In this document: positions 6,548 to 12,173 of the stretch, one piece after another | Position numbering within the stretch: the first letter of the stretch is position 1 | How the letters are laid out: the number at the start of each line of letters is the position of its first letter | NCBI GenBank assembly: GCA_015521505.1 | Contig: WAOB01000006.1 | Coordinates: forward strand, 1 to 12,173 | Direction: 5' to 3' | Source of the DNA: Nanobdellati archaeon | GTDB taxonomy: Archaea > EX4484-52 > JAADEF01 | DNA: 12,173 nucleotides | The notes under the pieces: generated by a model | Seen by the model: only the letters and a program-made list of their open reading frames with translations | Database searches by the model: none | What the model was told of the DNA's origin: nothing | Translations under genes and position numbers: made by a program

Positions 6548-6563
6548 GATATATCGATATATC
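6548..6563. promoter_or_regulatory. 16-bp perfect palindrome upstream of nrdB (possible operator)
   Basis: GATATATCGATATATC is perfectly self-complementary and lies about 25 bp upstream of the nrdB TATA box, in the only intergenic space of about 100 bp between pth2 and nrdB. It abuts an imperfect dyad, CTACA (6533-6537) facing TGTAG (6544-6548). A dimeric regulator site is plausible but unproven, and AT-rich alternating sequence forms such palindromes fairly easily. Confidence 0.4.
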
Positions 6564-6585
6564 AAAAATAAAAGAGATAAAAGAG
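6564..6585 (-). terminator. Probable T-tract terminator of pth2
   Basis: Read on the minus strand, CTCTTTTATCTCTTTTATTTTT begins 5 nt after the Pth2 stop codon. It is made of an exact tandem 9-bp repeat (CTCTTTTAT twice) followed by a five-T run. Oligo-T tracts without a hairpin are the usual archaeal intrinsic terminator. Confidence 0.5.
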
Positions 6586-6590
6586 CTACA

Positions 6591-6932
6591 TTATAGAAGT
6601 TTAAGTTCTCCTGTAACACGATCTATCTCTTTCTCTCTTGCAGGTCCTATACCGACACAAGTATAATCTGGTTCTTTAAGTTGTGTCTTAGCAGAATCCT
6701 TTATAAGACAACATGGTAAATTCAAGGATTTTGCTTTTTCATAAATCTCAAGCAACTCTCCTTTTGAAGTTACTTTAACAACAATCTTCTCAGCACCTGT
6801 ATTAAGCCATTCTTCCCTTATTTTAACATCTGATTTTAGATATGCACATAAAGATGCATGAGCCACTTGGGATGCAATCTTACCTTTTCCCATCTTCAAA
6901 TCGGCCCTTACTACGATAACCTGTTTATACAT
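6591..6932 (-). CDS. pth2: Peptidyl-tRNA hydrolase, archaeal/eukaryotic type (Pth2)
   Basis: Pth2 cleaves peptidyl-tRNAs released prematurely from ribosomes, returning tRNA to the pool. The 113 residues show the complete family pattern. MYKQVIVVRADLKMGKGKIA includes the conserved Lys18, followed by SQVAHASLCAYL. EKIVVKVTSKGELLEIYEKAKSLNLP comes next, then IKDSAKTQLKEPDYTCVGIGPA with conserved Asp79 and Thr83. The terminal GELKLL corresponds to the usual GxLKLL ending. The frame extends to 6986, but the ATG at 6932 is the family start and has a GTGAT ribosome binding site 4 nt upstream. It begins 4 nt after the DP1 stop, so the two genes are almost certainly co-transcribed and probably translationally coupled. 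Confidence 0.97.
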   Translation of the reverse strand: MYKQVIVVRADLKMGKGKIASQVAHASLCAYLKSDVKIREEWLNTGAEKIVVKVTSKGELLEIYEKAKSLNLPCCLIKDSAKTQLKEPDYTCVGIGPAREKEIDRVTGELKLL

Positions 6933-6936
6933 AAAA

Positions 6937-8490
6937 TCACTTCTCATAAAAGTTATAGACTTTATAATGTCTTGTATGTAAATCAACTACAGTAACTTTT
7001 CCCGGGTTTGCAACATGACCTACTCTATCTTGGAATGCAGTTTGATCCTGCCATGTACTTGAAGAAATCAAAGTAGTACCTTTATAATTACTAACATCGT
7101 GGCTGTGTAAATCCCCTGATGCAAATATATCAGGTATAATATCTATAACATGCATATCGATGTGTTTAGGAGCAATCAATGTAGACCCATATATAGGAGC
7201 AAGATGTCTTCTCTTTAAAAGTTCTCTCATAACTACTGCTGGTTTATCTCTTGCAACTTTTCTTATTTCCGCGAGAGCATCAATTATTGAGTTAAAACTA
7301 TATCCATGATAAAGAAGTACCTTAACTAGATCATTATCTCCACTACTCAACCCCAATAAAGAAGGATTAGTCTCAAAAAATATGTTCTCTGCTTTTACTG
7401 CCTCGGGCATTAGTTTTTCATTTAAAGGTGGTTGTGGTTCTGCTAATCTAACAGCATCATGATTACCTGGAATTACAACAACATTTATATGTTCAGGAAT
7501 CTTGAGTAAAAAGTCCTCAAATGCTTTATATTGGTCATATATATTCGCTATCTCTAATTCATTAGGTTGTTCAGGATATATGCCTATACCATCTACGTTG
7601 TCTCCTAAGATAAACAGAAACTTGAGTTTAGATGCCCACTCATCTCCGCTCTTCAACCATTTAAAAAATCTATCCATAATCTCTCTAAGAAATTTTTTAC
7701 TACCAAAATGTAAATCTGAAATGAATGCTGCAGTTAAAGGAGCATCAAGTTTTGCTATCTCGTCATTTCCTCTGAAAGGAACATCTGGATAGAGAATTTC
7801 ATCAAAAATGAATTTCCTATTCCCATTAAGTTTGCCTTTTAAAGCCAAAACATCATCTTCAACAATATTTTCTGCTTGCTGTCTTATCTCGTCTTTCGGT
7901 ATCGCCTCTATCTCTCCTGTTTGATCTTCAACAATGAATTTCAAAAAACCATTATTATATAATATCTTATCTCTTATCATCACAATAAGCATAACTTCGT
8001 TTTCTCTAACTTTCTTATTGAGCAAGGCATCTATAGTCATCACATTTTTAACACCGTTTCTTTGCAAAAGCAAACTCCTTATTTTATTATATCGATCATT
8101 AAAATAATCTGCAAAGTTTTGTACTGTAGTTTTAGATTCATAACTTGTATTAAGTTCCCATATTCTCTCTATCTTAACATTATAATTCTTTGCCTCATAA
8201 TACATAGATGCTCTTATTATCTTAACCCTTTCTTCTAATTCCTTTTTTATACTTTCTATTTCCTCTTCTATGTTTTTTCTTGTAATTATAGAGGATTCGT
8301 ATTTATTTAATATAGAAAGTATCGTTTCTCCTTTAGAAGTATTCATAAGAATATATTCTAATGCATCCTTTGTAAGTAAGATGTCTTTCTTATAACATAT
8401 TTCAATAAGAGAATCAAGAAGATCTCTACCTCTTAATGATTCGTTTGTTTTAACACTATCTGTAACGTCTGTATGAGAGAATGCTTCCAT
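6937..8490 (-). CDS. polB: DNA polymerase D small subunit DP1 (3'-5' exonuclease)
   Basis: DP1 is the proofreading partner of the archaea-specific replicative polymerase PolD. Residues 1-120 are a poorly conserved helical N-terminal part. About 125-240 form the OB fold (FLKFIVEDQTGEIEAIP). From 250 onward is the Mre11-like phosphoesterase: SDLHFGS (258-264), LGDNVDGIGIYPEQPNE (295-311), PGNHDAVRLAEPQPP (341-355), YHGYS (394-398), APIYGSTLIAPKHIDMHVID and IFASGDLHSHDVSNYKG (455-471). The end has SSTWQDQTAFQ and NPGKVTVVDL. These metal-binding motifs are intact, so exonuclease activity is expected. At 517 residues it is within family range. The ATG at 8490 has a TATA-like element 27 bp upstream and no ribosome binding site. 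DP2 is not in the window. Confidence 0.96.
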   Translation of the reverse strand: MEAFSHTDVTDSVKTNESLRGRDLLDSLIEICYKKDILLTKDALEYILMNTSKGETILSILNKYESSIITRKNIEEEIESIKKELEERVKIIRASMYYEAKNYNVKIERIWELNTSYESKTTVQNFADYFNDRYNKIRSLLLQRNGVKNVMTIDALLNKKVRENEVMLIVMIRDKILYNNGFLKFIVEDQTGEIEAIPKDEIRQQAENIVEDDVLALKGKLNGNRKFIFDEILYPDVPFRGNDEIAKLDAPLTAAFISDLHFGSKKFLREIMDRFFKWLKSGDEWASKLKFLFILGDNVDGIGIYPEQPNELEIANIYDQYKAFEDFLLKIPEHINVVVIPGNHDAVRLAEPQPPLNEKLMPEAVKAENIFFETNPSLLGLSSGDNDLVKVLLYHGYSFNSIIDALAEIRKVARDKPAVVMRELLKRRHLAPIYGSTLIAPKHIDMHVIDIIPDIFASGDLHSHDVSNYKGTTLISSSTWQDQTAFQDRVGHVANPGKVTVVDLHTRHYKVYNFYEK

Positions 8491-8497
8491 ATTATTT

Positions 8498-8522
8498 ATT
8501 TAAAATTTAGCCAATTTTAAAA
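8498..8522. promoter_or_regulatory. Interleaved divergent promoters of DP1 and the S16 protease
   Basis: Only 36 bp separate the two start codons. ATTTAAAAT (8498-8506) is centred 25 bp before the plus-strand ATG at 8527. On the minus strand TTTTAAAATTGG (8511-8522) is centred about 27 bp before the DP1 ATG at 8490. Each gene's TATA element thus lies near or between the other's TATA element and start, so initiation complexes should compete. Confidence 0.5.
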
Positions 8523-8526
8523 TGTT

Positions 8527-9354
8527 ATGTCTAAAGAGATAAAGACCTTGAAAAGGAGATTGAAAATATTTGAAATATACTTTATTTTACTATCTGTATT
8601 GTTAATAATTTCTATTACATTAAGTTATCTCTCCATATTAGAAATAAATAAAGGGCCGGCCACAAAATATATACCTATAATAAAATACGTTGAAAAGAAC
8701 AAAGAACCTTCAGATAGTTTAAAATACAATCAATCACTATCTAACAAAATAAAATATTCTTATATGAAGATTCCAGCAGTGATGGATAATTCATCAGCAT
8801 TTGTTATAGCACATCTATATATAATACCAGGTAAAGGAAATGTATACATTAATGTAAAAGACACATTAATAGATGACGACACTCAACAAAGCATACGAAA
8901 AGCCATAGATTACGCAACAAGACACGAAAATGTAGATAAAAACAAATACGATTATTTTATAACTATCAATAGTAATGCTGCTGTTTTAACAGGACCTAGC
9001 GCTGGAGCCACTTTTGCAGTATTAACTATCTCTGCTCTAAGGGATAAAATACCTAAAGAGGATGTAATGATGACTGGCACAATAAGCAATACAGGAAGGA
9101 TAGGACTAAGTGGAAAAGTATATGAAAAAGCAATTGCTGCTAAGAATGCAGGAGCAGAAATATTTTTAGTCCCTAAAGGACTAAGTAAAGAGTATCAGGT
9201 GGTCCAACAAGAAGAATGTTCAAGTTATGGTGAAAAAGTATATTGTGATATAATAGAGTTTGTCAATATTGAGGACTTACAAGACAAAACAGGAATTGTT
9301 ATTAAGGAGGTTTCAACTATAGAGGAAGCGTTGCCGTACTTTGGTATAGGATAG
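8527..9354 (+). CDS. Membrane-anchored S16 (Lon-like) serine protease lacking an ATPase domain
   Basis: The 275-residue protein has a basic N-terminus and one transmembrane helix (about 15-36), then a linker and a protease domain of the Lon (S16) fold. The catalytic Ser158 lies in LTGPSAGATFAVLTISAL. The catalytic Lys201 lies in GRIGLSGKVYEKAIAAKNAGA, with Glu200-Lys201 aligned to the EK of Lon's GGLKEK; VMMTGTIS matches the strand in between. No AAA+ domain (Walker A/B) or Lon N-terminal domain is present. It resembles archaeal stand-alone Lon-like proteases (COG1750 type). The positive-inside rule puts the protease outside the cytoplasm. Cys231 and Cys240 could form a disulfide there. The substrate is unknown. 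The gene appears leaderless, with a TATA element 25 bp before the ATG. Confidence 0.88.
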   Translation: MSKEIKTLKRRLKIFEIYFILLSVLLIISITLSYLSILEINKGPATKYIPIIKYVEKNKEPSDSLKYNQSLSNKIKYSYMKIPAVMDNSSAFVIAHLYIIPGKGNVYINVKDTLIDDDTQQSIRKAIDYATRHENVDKNKYDYFITINSNAAVLTGPSAGATFAVLTISALRDKIPKEDVMMTGTISNTGRIGLSGKVYEKAIAAKNAGAEIFLVPKGLSKEYQVVQQEECSSYGEKVYCDIIEFVNIEDLQDKTGIVIKEVSTIEEALPYFGIG

Positions 9355-9359
9355 TATAA

Positions 9360-9374
9360 AAATTTTAATATTTT
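9360..9374 (+). promoter_or_regulatory. Probable promoter of the eS26-rfcS operon
   Basis: The AT-rich run AAATTTTAATATTTT lies about 40 bp before the eS26 ATG, directly after the protease stop. Initiation about 26 bp downstream would leave a short leader containing the strong AGGTGAT site. Read-through from the protease gene is also possible. Confidence 0.4.
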
Positions 9375-9405
9375 GGAGGATCTTGTTATAATATGAGGTG
9401 ATTTC

Positions 9406-9672
9406 ATGCCAGAGTTTGATGGATTAGAGAGAGGATGGAAACAAGCAAAACAGAGAGGAAAATCTACTATGGTTACTTGCGGGTATTGTGGAAGGCAAGT
9501 TCCAAGGTTTAAAACATTTATCGAGTATAAAGGATTCAGAATCACAGATCCTGCATTGAAAAGATTAATAGATAAGAACACATTTACTGGAGGTTTTCAA
9601 AGGAAAATTTATGTATGCCCAAAATGTGCAAGATATTATGGTGTTGTACAGAAAGGTAAAAACAAAATGTGA
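9406..9672 (+). CDS. rps26e: Small ribosomal subunit protein eS26 (zinc-ribbon)
   Basis: The 88-residue protein has a basic Gly/Lys-rich N-terminus, then TCGYCGRQVPRFKTF (24-38) and KIYVCPKCARYYGVV (67-81). The Cys pairs 25/28 and 71/74 form a zinc ribbon. CxxCGRxVPRxK followed by a C-terminal CPxCArYyGvV is the archaeal eS26 pattern, and the length fits. eS26 binds near the mRNA exit channel of the 30S subunit. It is found in only part of the archaea, so its presence is taxonomically informative. The ATG at 9406 is preceded by a near-perfect AGGTGAT ribosome binding site, and the stop overlaps the ribosome binding site of rfcS. A different zinc-ribbon protein of the translation apparatus is the main alternative. 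Confidence 0.78.
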   Translation: MPEFDGLERGWKQAKQRGKSTMVTCGYCGRQVPRFKTFIEYKGFRITDPALKRLIDKNTFTGGFQRKIYVCPKCARYYGVVQKGKNKM

Positions 9673-9678
9673 TGCTTA

Positions 9679-10650
9679 ATGGTTGAGGTCAATGAAATTT
9701 GGACGGAGAAGTATAGACCTAAAACATTAGACGAGGTAGTTGATCAGGAACATGTTGTCAAGAGGTTGAAAGCATTCGTTAGTGAAAAAAATATCCCTAA
9801 TTTGCTTTTTGCAGGACCTCCTGGAACAGGTAAAACAACAACTGCAATTGCATTAGCAAGAGATTTGTATGGAAGTATATGGAAACATAATTTCTTAGAA
9901 CTTAACGCATCTGATGAAAGAGGAATAGATGTTGTTAGAGGTAAGATAAAGGATTTTGCCAGAACAAAACCAATTGATGCTGATTTTAAGATAATATTTT
10001 TAGATGAGGCTGATGCCTTGACACAGGATGCGCAACAAGCGTTGAGGAGAACTATGGAAAAGTATGCCAATATAACAAGATTTATTTTGTCATGTAACTA
10101 TTCCTCAAAAATAATACCACCCATACAATCTAGATGTGCTGTTTTTAGGTTTAAACCTCTCCCCGAAGAGGCAAGTAAAGAACTTTTGTTAAATATTGCT
10201 GAAAAAGAAAGCATAAAAATAGAAGAAAGTGCGTTAAAAGCTCTCGTTGATTTAGCAGAAGGAGATCTGAGAAGAGCAATAAATATATTGCAATCCTTAG
10301 CGATTCTTCATAAAGAAATCAATGAAGATATGGTGTATGATCTTGCTTCATCATTAAAACCCAAGGAGGTTGAGGAAATTATAGAGCTTGCAATGAAGCA
10401 GCAGTTTTCTATTGCAAGGGAGAAGTTAATTAAGTTAATGGCTTTGAGAGGTATGTCAGGTAGTGATGTTGTAAAGAATTTCCATGCAGCTGTTAAAAAT
10501 TTGGATATTGATGATAAAATAAAGATAAAGCTCATAGATAAATTAGCAGAGTATGAATTTAGAATAGCAGAAGGAGCAAGCGAGGATGTGCAGATAGAGG
10601 CTATGCTCGCTCAATTTGCCTTAATAGCTGAACAACATAATTTGGGTTGA
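9679..10650 (+). CDS. rfcS: Replication factor C small subunit (clamp loader ATPase)
   Basis: RFC small subunit is the AAA+ motor that, with RFC large subunit, loads the PCNA sliding clamp on primed DNA. The 323 residues have WTEKYRPKTLDEVV at the start, Walker A GPPGTGKTT (46-54), LNASDERGI (75-83), Walker B FLDEADAL (107-114), RRTME (123-127), sensor 1 LSCNYSSKI (137-145), the SRC arginine-finger motif IQSRC (149-153) and EGDLRRAINILQ (sensor 2). The C-terminal helical collar domain is complete. No intein interrupts the Walker A region, a common insertion site in archaea. A GTGATG ribosome binding site overlapping the eS26 stop precedes the ATG by 4 nt, so the two genes are coupled. It works with the PolD encoded nearby. 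Confidence 0.97.
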   Translation: MVEVNEIWTEKYRPKTLDEVVDQEHVVKRLKAFVSEKNIPNLLFAGPPGTGKTTTAIALARDLYGSIWKHNFLELNASDERGIDVVRGKIKDFARTKPIDADFKIIFLDEADALTQDAQQALRRTMEKYANITRFILSCNYSSKIIPPIQSRCAVFRFKPLPEEASKELLLNIAEKESIKIEESALKALVDLAEGDLRRAINILQSLAILHKEINEDMVYDLASSLKPKEVEEIIELAMKQQFSIAREKLIKLMALRGMSGSDVVKNFHAAVKNLDIDDKIKIKLIDKLAEYEFRIAEGASEDVQIEAMLAQFALIAEQHNLG

Positions 10651-10654
10651 GATA

Positions 10655-11143
10655 ATGATTAGAAAGATCATTCATGAACACAAAGAAGAGATAAATATAA
10701 ATGATAAGGAGGTAAGAGTTCTTCTCAAACCGAAATATGAAAAACACGATGTTATCTTTAAAATAAATAAAAGTAAGGTATCAATTTTTTGTGTGGTCGA
10801 GTGTTCTAATGAAAAAGGTAAGGAAATTAGTCTAGAAATTCTCCCCCTCGCAAATAAAAAAAGAAAACTTGAATGGCTAATAATTAACTTTGTTTTATTT
10901 ATTGAAGATGAAAAGGAAAAAGAAATCAACATAAATCTGGATCTTAGCAAGATTAGAAATCACGAAATATATTTAAGGAAAATATTATTTAGAAAAAATA
11001 AAGAATTAAAAATAAAAATAAATGAAAAAATAAACAACCCAAACAATGTCATGTTCATAAAGCAAGAATCCTCTCCCTTACTATCTAAAGAAGATTACAA
11101 AATGGTTAAAGAAGGATATTTGAAAGAGATTTTGAATAAGTAA
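10655..11143 (+). CDS. Hypothetical protein in rfcS operon
   Basis: I do not recognise this 162-residue protein. It is unusually rich in Lys, Ile, Asn and Glu, with no signal peptide. One short hydrophobic strand (LEWLIINFVLFI, about 71-82) looks more like a buried beta strand than a membrane helix. The N-terminal 90 residues alternate hydrophobic and charged residues as in a beta-rich fold; the C-terminal part is charged and helical. It follows rfcS by 4 nt, with GGGTTGAGAT serving as a weak ribosome binding site, so it is likely expressed with rfcS. Its end abuts the decayed end of the CRISPR array. No Cas-like motif is visible, and I infer no CRISPR role from proximity alone. Confidence 0.75.
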   Translation: MIRKIIHEHKEEININDKEVRVLLKPKYEKHDVIFKINKSKVSIFCVVECSNEKGKEISLEILPLANKKRKLEWLIINFVLFIEDEKEKEININLDLSKIRNHEIYLRKILFRKNKELKIKINEKINNPNNVMFIKQESSPLLSKEDYKMVKEGYLKEILNK

Positions 11144-11166
11144 TGTAGTTATGAGATTATTTAAAT
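11137..11166 (-). repeat. Possible strongly decayed CRISPR repeat
   Basis: The plus-strand segment ends ATGAGATTATTTAAAT and matches the repeat's GATCTTATTTAAAC half with few changes; the other half is not recognisable. It lies 38 bp before the next degenerate repeat, one spacer length. It shares ATGAG and TTATT with that repeat rather than with the consensus. Its first bases overlap the stop codon of the hypothetical gene. Chance similarity of AT-rich sequence is a real alternative. Confidence 0.3.
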
Positions 11167-11204
11167 CCATATCTCTTACTTTTGCACATCCTCTCGAAGT
11201 GATA

Positions 11205-11234
11205 AAGTTTAATCCCTCATGAGCTTATTCAAAC
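11205..11234 (-). repeat. Degenerate terminal CRISPR repeat
   Basis: Compared with the consensus, AATCCCT and CTTATT-AAAC are kept, with about seven differences including a one-base shift in the first half (GTTTAATCCCTCATGAGC then TTATTCAAAC). It is separated from the first perfect repeat by 37 bp (11235-11271), within the spacer range of this array. It therefore marks the original trailer end of the array, with one old spacer between them. Confidence 0.75.
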
Positions 11235-11271
11235 TTTTTATGTTCTCAAGCATAACTGAAAAAGCTTCTGT

Positions 11272-12173
11272 ATTTCAATCCCTACAAGATCTTATTTAAA
11301 CTTTTAATAAATGCTTCCTAAACACTTTCAATATCTCATTTCAATCCCTACAAGATCTTATTTAAACTGATAAGTTATGAAGGTGAGTTTATGCGAAGTG
11401 TAAATTTCAATCCCTACAAGATCTTATTTAAACTAAAAAATACTCAACCGCTTCTTCCCTTTCTGTATAGAAATTTCAATCCCTACAAGATCTTATTTAA
11501 ACGTGCTTTTACTTTTTTCATTTTTATGTCCCGTAGAGGGATTTCAATCCCTACAAGATCTTATTTAAACGAGGGGAATATTGGGAATGGAGAAGTTTTA
11601 ACCTGCATTTCAATCCCTACAAGATCTTATTTAAACGTAAAGTAAAAATACATATATATGCTTTGCTTTGCACGAGGATATTTCAATCCCTACAAGATCT
11701 TATTTAAACTATGTATGCGTATAGTATAGATACATCTTTGTATAATTTCAATCCCTACAAGATCTTATTTAAACTAATAACATCATCTTTATAGTGGCAC
11801 TAAAAATAAAATTTCAATCCCTACAAGATCTTATTTAAACAACAATGAGTTTTCTTATGCGAAAATATGTAACGTGAATTTCAATCCCTACAAGATCTTA
11901 TTTAAACCCTCACCATTAAATGTAAAGCCCCGTGCTGCCACAATTTCAATCCCTACAAGATCTTATTTAAACCTTTGCATAATAGCTGACTGAGCCTCCT
12001 CCCATAAAATTTCAATCCCTACAAGATCTTATTTAAACAAGATGATGAAGTTATTAAAGATTTAATGCTTAAAGCAAAAATTTCAATCCCTACAAGATCT
12101 TATTTAAACATGCATAATTTAGATTTGGAAGCAGTGAAGAACATAAATTTCAATCCCTACAAGATCTTATTTA
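11272..12173 (-). CRISPR. CRISPR array, 14 repeats and 13 spacers, open at right edge
   Basis: A 30-nt repeat begins ATTTCAATCCCTAC and ends AAGATCTTATTTAAAC on the plus strand. It starts at 11272, 11338, 11404, 11473, 11541, 11607, 11680, 11745, 11811, 11878, 11943, 12009, 12080 and 12147. The thirteen full copies are identical; the fourteenth is cut after 27 nt by the window edge. Spacers are 35-43 nt (36, 36, 39, 38, 36, 43, 35, 36, 37, 35, 36, 41, 37) and all different. The reverse complement of the repeat ends ATTGAAAT, like the 8-nt 5' handle of archaeal type I (and some type III) crRNAs. The array is therefore read on the minus strand, with its leader beyond 12173. The repeat has only an AAGATCTT palindrome and no usable hairpin. 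No cas gene is in the window. Confidence 0.98.

Noticed and set aside
6531..6548. Resemblance to a bacterial NrdR box upstream of nrdB (CAC ... GTGT dyad)
   Set aside because: The spacing between half-sites is one base too long and the first half matches poorly; NrdR is mainly bacterial. Mentioned only as an imperfect dyad.
7105..7116. GDLH in DP1 where other calcineurin-like phosphoesterases have GHxH, a possible loss of a metal ligand
   Set aside because: I recall GD-H type sequences in many archaeal DP1 proteins, and the surrounding DVSNYKG and SSTWQ context is typical, so this looks like normal family variation rather than inactivation.
11391..11645. 84-codon plus-strand open frame containing repeated NFNPYKILFK-like segments
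   Set aside because: It lies wholly within the CRISPR array; the repeated peptide is simply the translated repeat, and the frame depends on spacer lengths that happen to be multiples of three.
12039..12146. Two spacers (12039-12079 and 12110-12146) that contain stop-free, protein-like frames, suggesting coding targets
   Set aside because: At 37-41 nt an open frame in at least one of six frames is expected by chance; only a database search for protospacers would be informative.

Overview
This window is from an AT-rich archaeon. It carries archaeal/eukaryotic-type ribosomal proteins (eL31, eL39, eS19, eS26), PDCD5, diphthine synthase, Pth2, an RFC small subunit and the small subunit of the archaea-specific DNA polymerase D. 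First genes of transcripts tend to have a TATA-like element about 25-29 bp before an ATG (leaderless), while internal genes have GGTG/GTGAT ribosome binding sites. PolD argues against the Sulfolobales/Thermoproteales type of Crenarchaeota. The tight gene packing and several small orphan proteins would suit a small-genome (DPANN-like) archaeon, but that placement is inference.

Left part (1-2390, minus strand): eS19 - PDCD5 - eL39 - eL31 form a tightly packed ribosomal operon. It is followed by a queuosine/archaeosine-precursor transporter (YhhQ family) that runs off the left edge. Upstream of the operon are a small membrane protein and tRNA-Thr(GGT), which sits 4 nt after a winged-helix/coiled-coil gene.

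Middle (2392-8490): the winged-helix/coiled-coil gene and a small membrane-protein gene diverge from one shared TATA-like element. Then come, all on the minus strand, a membrane-anchored Ig-like surface protein, diphthine synthase (dphB), the class I ribonucleotide reductase small subunit (nrdB), peptidyl-tRNA hydrolase Pth2, and DNA polymerase D small subunit DP1. A 16-bp perfect palindrome lies upstream of nrdB.

Right part (8527-12173): a membrane-anchored S16 (Lon-like) protease without an ATPase domain diverges from DP1. It is followed by an eS26 - rfcS - hypothetical operon on the plus strand. The window ends in a CRISPR array of 14 nearly invariant 30-nt repeats and 13 spacers, continuing past the right edge. 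Its repeat chemistry implies transcription on the minus strand, so the end seen here is the old (trailer) end. One clear degenerate repeat, and possibly a second, more decayed one, extend the array's periodicity towards the hypothetical gene. No cas gene is present in the window.

Functionally the window is mostly information processing: ribosome assembly, tRNA recycling, eEF2 modification, replication polymerase and clamp loader, and dNTP supply. Envelope proteins of unknown role and a CRISPR locus are added to this.
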